Source: Acidimicrobiaceae bacterium (lineage in GTDB: Bacteria; Actinomycetota; Acidimicrobiia; Acidimicrobiales; RAAP-2). Taken from it: a DNA stretch of 34,943 nucleotides. The position numbers and the translations under genes were made by a program. The notes under the pieces were generated by a model, which saw nothing but the letters and a program-made list of their open reading frames with translations, was not told where the DNA came from and searched no databases. This document shows, one piece after another, positions 33,565 through 34,943 of this stretch (its first letter is position 1; every line of letters begins with the position of its first letter). The stretch covers positions 1 through 34,943 of the forward strand of contig PLZF01000051.1 of the NCBI GenBank assembly GCA_003152015.1. The letters are read 5' to 3'.

Positions 33565-34761
33565 TCAGCGTAGGGCTGCGACCCGGGTGGTGTGGGTGGC
33601 CGATGGCGACCGGCCCCGGACTCTGAGCATGCCGGCGATTCCGACGAGGAAGATCACCATGGAGCAAAAGAACGAATCGCCGTAGAGAAGGTTGAGCCCG
33701 TGCAGGCTGTATTCGGTGCCATTGGCGTGGGGAGGCCACCAGATCGGGGCCTGCCAGAACAACAGGGCGGCACCGATTGCCCAGAGGCGGCCGAACTTCG
33801 GGCGGTCATCGCCCAGCCACAACCAGAGGATGACCGGCACGATCCACACCATGTGGTGGTCCCACGAGATCGGCGACACCAGGAGGCCGGTCACGGCGCA
33901 GACAAGGACCGCCAGTATCCGCGAAGAGGCGCGATGGGCCCATGCGGCCAGAGAGATGCCGGCGATCCCCACCCCCAGCACCAGGAGGTCCACCACCAGC
34001 GACGACACCGGTGCATGGTTGATGCGCACCACCGCGCTCTGGATGTTCTGGTCGCTGATGTAGTGCACACCCACCCGGTTCGCCTCGTAGGCGTAGTTCG
34101 TCCAGAACGCCCACGAGGTGCGAGGAACGACGACGAACATGGCCAGCCCCAAGGCGGCGAACGTCATCACGACGACGACAGCTGTCCGGGTCCTCCGGGC
34201 CAACCAGAGGTAGGGCACGAAGATGAGCGGAGTCAGCTTGATGGCTGCGGCCAGTCCCAATAGCGCCCCTTCGGGAATTGCGCGCCGGCAGAATCGCCGG
34301 GAGATGGCGAGATCACTCATGATCAGGAGGGTTAGTAAAATATTGATCTGACCAAAGCTCATCGTCTGGAAGATCGGATCCAGGTGGTAGGCGGGCCAGG
34401 CCAGCAACAGCGACCACCACAGAAGATGGGTGCGGGCCATGGCCGGGCGCACGGCTCGGAGCGAGACGCCGATGAGTGTCACGAGGAGCGCGGCGTTGAA
34501 CGCGGCCCAGAGGTAGATGGCCGCTTTTATCGGCAGCAGGCTGAGTGGGACGAAACAGAGTCCGGCAATGGGCGGATACAGGAACGGGAGACCGAAGTCC
34601 GCTGATCGCGCCGTGTAGATGTCACCTTTGAAGAGATGGGCGGCGCCGGTCAGGTAGACCTCGATATCCCCGTGCTTGTGGGTCGCCAGGTGCAGCGCTT
34701 GCACCAGGAGATACATCCCTGATGCCGCGGCAGGTCCCCATAACAGCCAACGCAGTCGCAT
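33565..34761 (-). CDS. GT87/DUF2029-type polyprenyl-phosphate mannosyltransferase
   Basis: The protein (398 residues from the chosen ATG) is polytopic, with about ten or more predicted helices, and matches the actinobacterial GT-C glycosyltransferase family 87. It has an early extracytoplasmic Asp in HGDIEVYLTGA, FGQINILLTLLIMSDLA, a GLAAAIKLTPLIFVPYLW helix and SPISWDHHMVW. Relatives add alpha-1,2-mannose from polyprenyl-phosphate-mannose to cell-envelope glycolipids such as lipoarabinomannan or phosphatidylinositol mannosides. An upstream GTG at 34788 is an alternative start; neither has a clear ribosome binding site. It is unrelated in function to the neighbouring SDR. Confidence 0.85.
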   Translation of the reverse strand: MRLRWLLWGPAAASGMYLLVQALHLATHKHGDIEVYLTGAAHLFKGDIYTARSADFGLPFLYPPIAGLCFVPLSLLPIKAAIYLWAAFNAALLVTLIGVSLRAVRPAMARTHLLWWSLLLAWPAYHLDPIFQTMSFGQINILLTLLIMSDLAISRRFCRRAIPEGALLGLAAAIKLTPLIFVPYLWLARRTRTAVVVVMTFAALGLAMFVVVPRTSWAFWTNYAYEANRVGVHYISDQNIQSAVVRINHAPVSSLVVDLLVLGVGIAGISLAAWAHRASSRILAVLVCAVTGLLVSPISWDHHMVWIVPVILWLWLGDDRPKFGRLWAIGAALLFWQAPIWWPPHANGTEYSLHGLNLLYGDSFFCSMVIFLVGIAGMLRVRGRSPSATHTTRVAALR

Positions 34762-34809
34762 GGGGGCTGAGGATACCCGAGGCTCCACGGAGACCGACAG
34801 AGCGCCCGG

Positions 34810-34943
34810 TCATCCCTGCCCGTAGTTGTCGATCAGCCACGGACCCGACGGGTCCCGGTGCATCGAGATGTTCCAGAATGAGTCCGGGTTGCCCACACCG
34901 AACCGAAACCAGCACTTCTCGGTGGTCGGGACCGGCGTCGATC
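34810..34943 (-). CDS. C-terminal end of a gene running off the window
   Basis: A minus-strand frame enters at the right edge and ends at TGA (34810-34812). The 43 visible residues include EKCWFRFGVGNPDSFWNISM and, after it, DPSGPWLIDNYGQG. The Trp/Tyr-rich beta-strand pattern and the GPWLIDNYGQG ending resemble the close of a secreted NTF2-like or lipoprotein domain, but no family can be assigned. It would be transcribed toward the mannosyltransferase gene with about 50 bases between them. Confidence 0.55.
   Translation of the reverse strand, partial: STPVPTTEKCWFRFGVGNPDSFWNISMHRDPSGPWLIDNYGQG

Noticed and set aside
1-34943. tRNA, rRNA, CRISPR array or riboswitch
   Set aside because: No cloverleaf T-loop signatures, direct repeat-spacer pattern or known RNA motif was seen in the intergenic stretches.

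Overview
The window is GC-rich, uses many GTG starts, and is packed with genes that overlap by 4 bases. It carries a heme-copper oxidase locus, a wax-ester/triacylglycerol synthase and many acyl-CoA enzymes. Together these point to an actinobacterium, possibly an Acidimicrobiia-like lineage; that placement is an inference, since no marker gene is present.

Layout. (1) 1-2200: an acyl-CoA dehydrogenase (minus) bordered by decayed mobile DNA: an ISAzo13-like transposase tail at the left edge, and an IS21 IstA fragment abutting what looks like a TetR tail. A small helical protein follows. (2) 2400-6290 (minus): a lipid operon of alpha/beta hydrolase, WS/DGAT acyltransferase and beta-lactamase-fold hydrolase. 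(3) 6433-7162: an acyl-CoA ligase cut off just after its AMP-binding loop. (4) 7251-17502 (plus): an oxidase locus of small membrane protein, Sco domain fused to a polytopic membrane domain, Asp-box lipoprotein, CtaG, degenerate CuA-like cupredoxin, CuA subunit II, subunit I, subunit III, a 38-residue membrane peptide and a second CtaG. (5) 17541-19758 (minus), converging on it: TlpA-like thioredoxin, Sco protein and an unrecognised membrane-anchored protein. (6) 19759-20611: no gene seen. (7) 20612-22237: a formylglycine-type sulfatase, then a decayed AlkZ-like gene (minus). (8) 23373-32580 (plus): a fatty-acid or steroid/isoprenoid-type acyl-CoA cluster of nitronate monooxygenase, acyl-CoA dehydrogenase, SDR, serine hydrolase, di-iron ferritin-like protein, thiolase-like protein without the active cysteine, DUF35 protein and acyl-CoA ligase. 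(9) 32662-34943 (minus): SDR, a GT87-type mannosyltransferase and the tail of a further gene.

The most interesting part is the oxidase locus. By eye, subunit I keeps all heme and CuB ligands and the Tyr of HPEVY, but lacks the D-channel Asp (GAPD/GARD reads GARR) and the K-channel Lys (PTGVK/PTGIK reads PTGFI). It also has an N-terminal extension with two predicted helices. Beside it lie a second, defective CuA-like cupredoxin, a Sco-membrane fusion, two CtaG paralogs, a tiny membrane peptide and a separate Sco/TlpA operon. This looks like a divergent terminal oxidase with its own copper-delivery set. All homology statements rest on motif recognition; no search was run.
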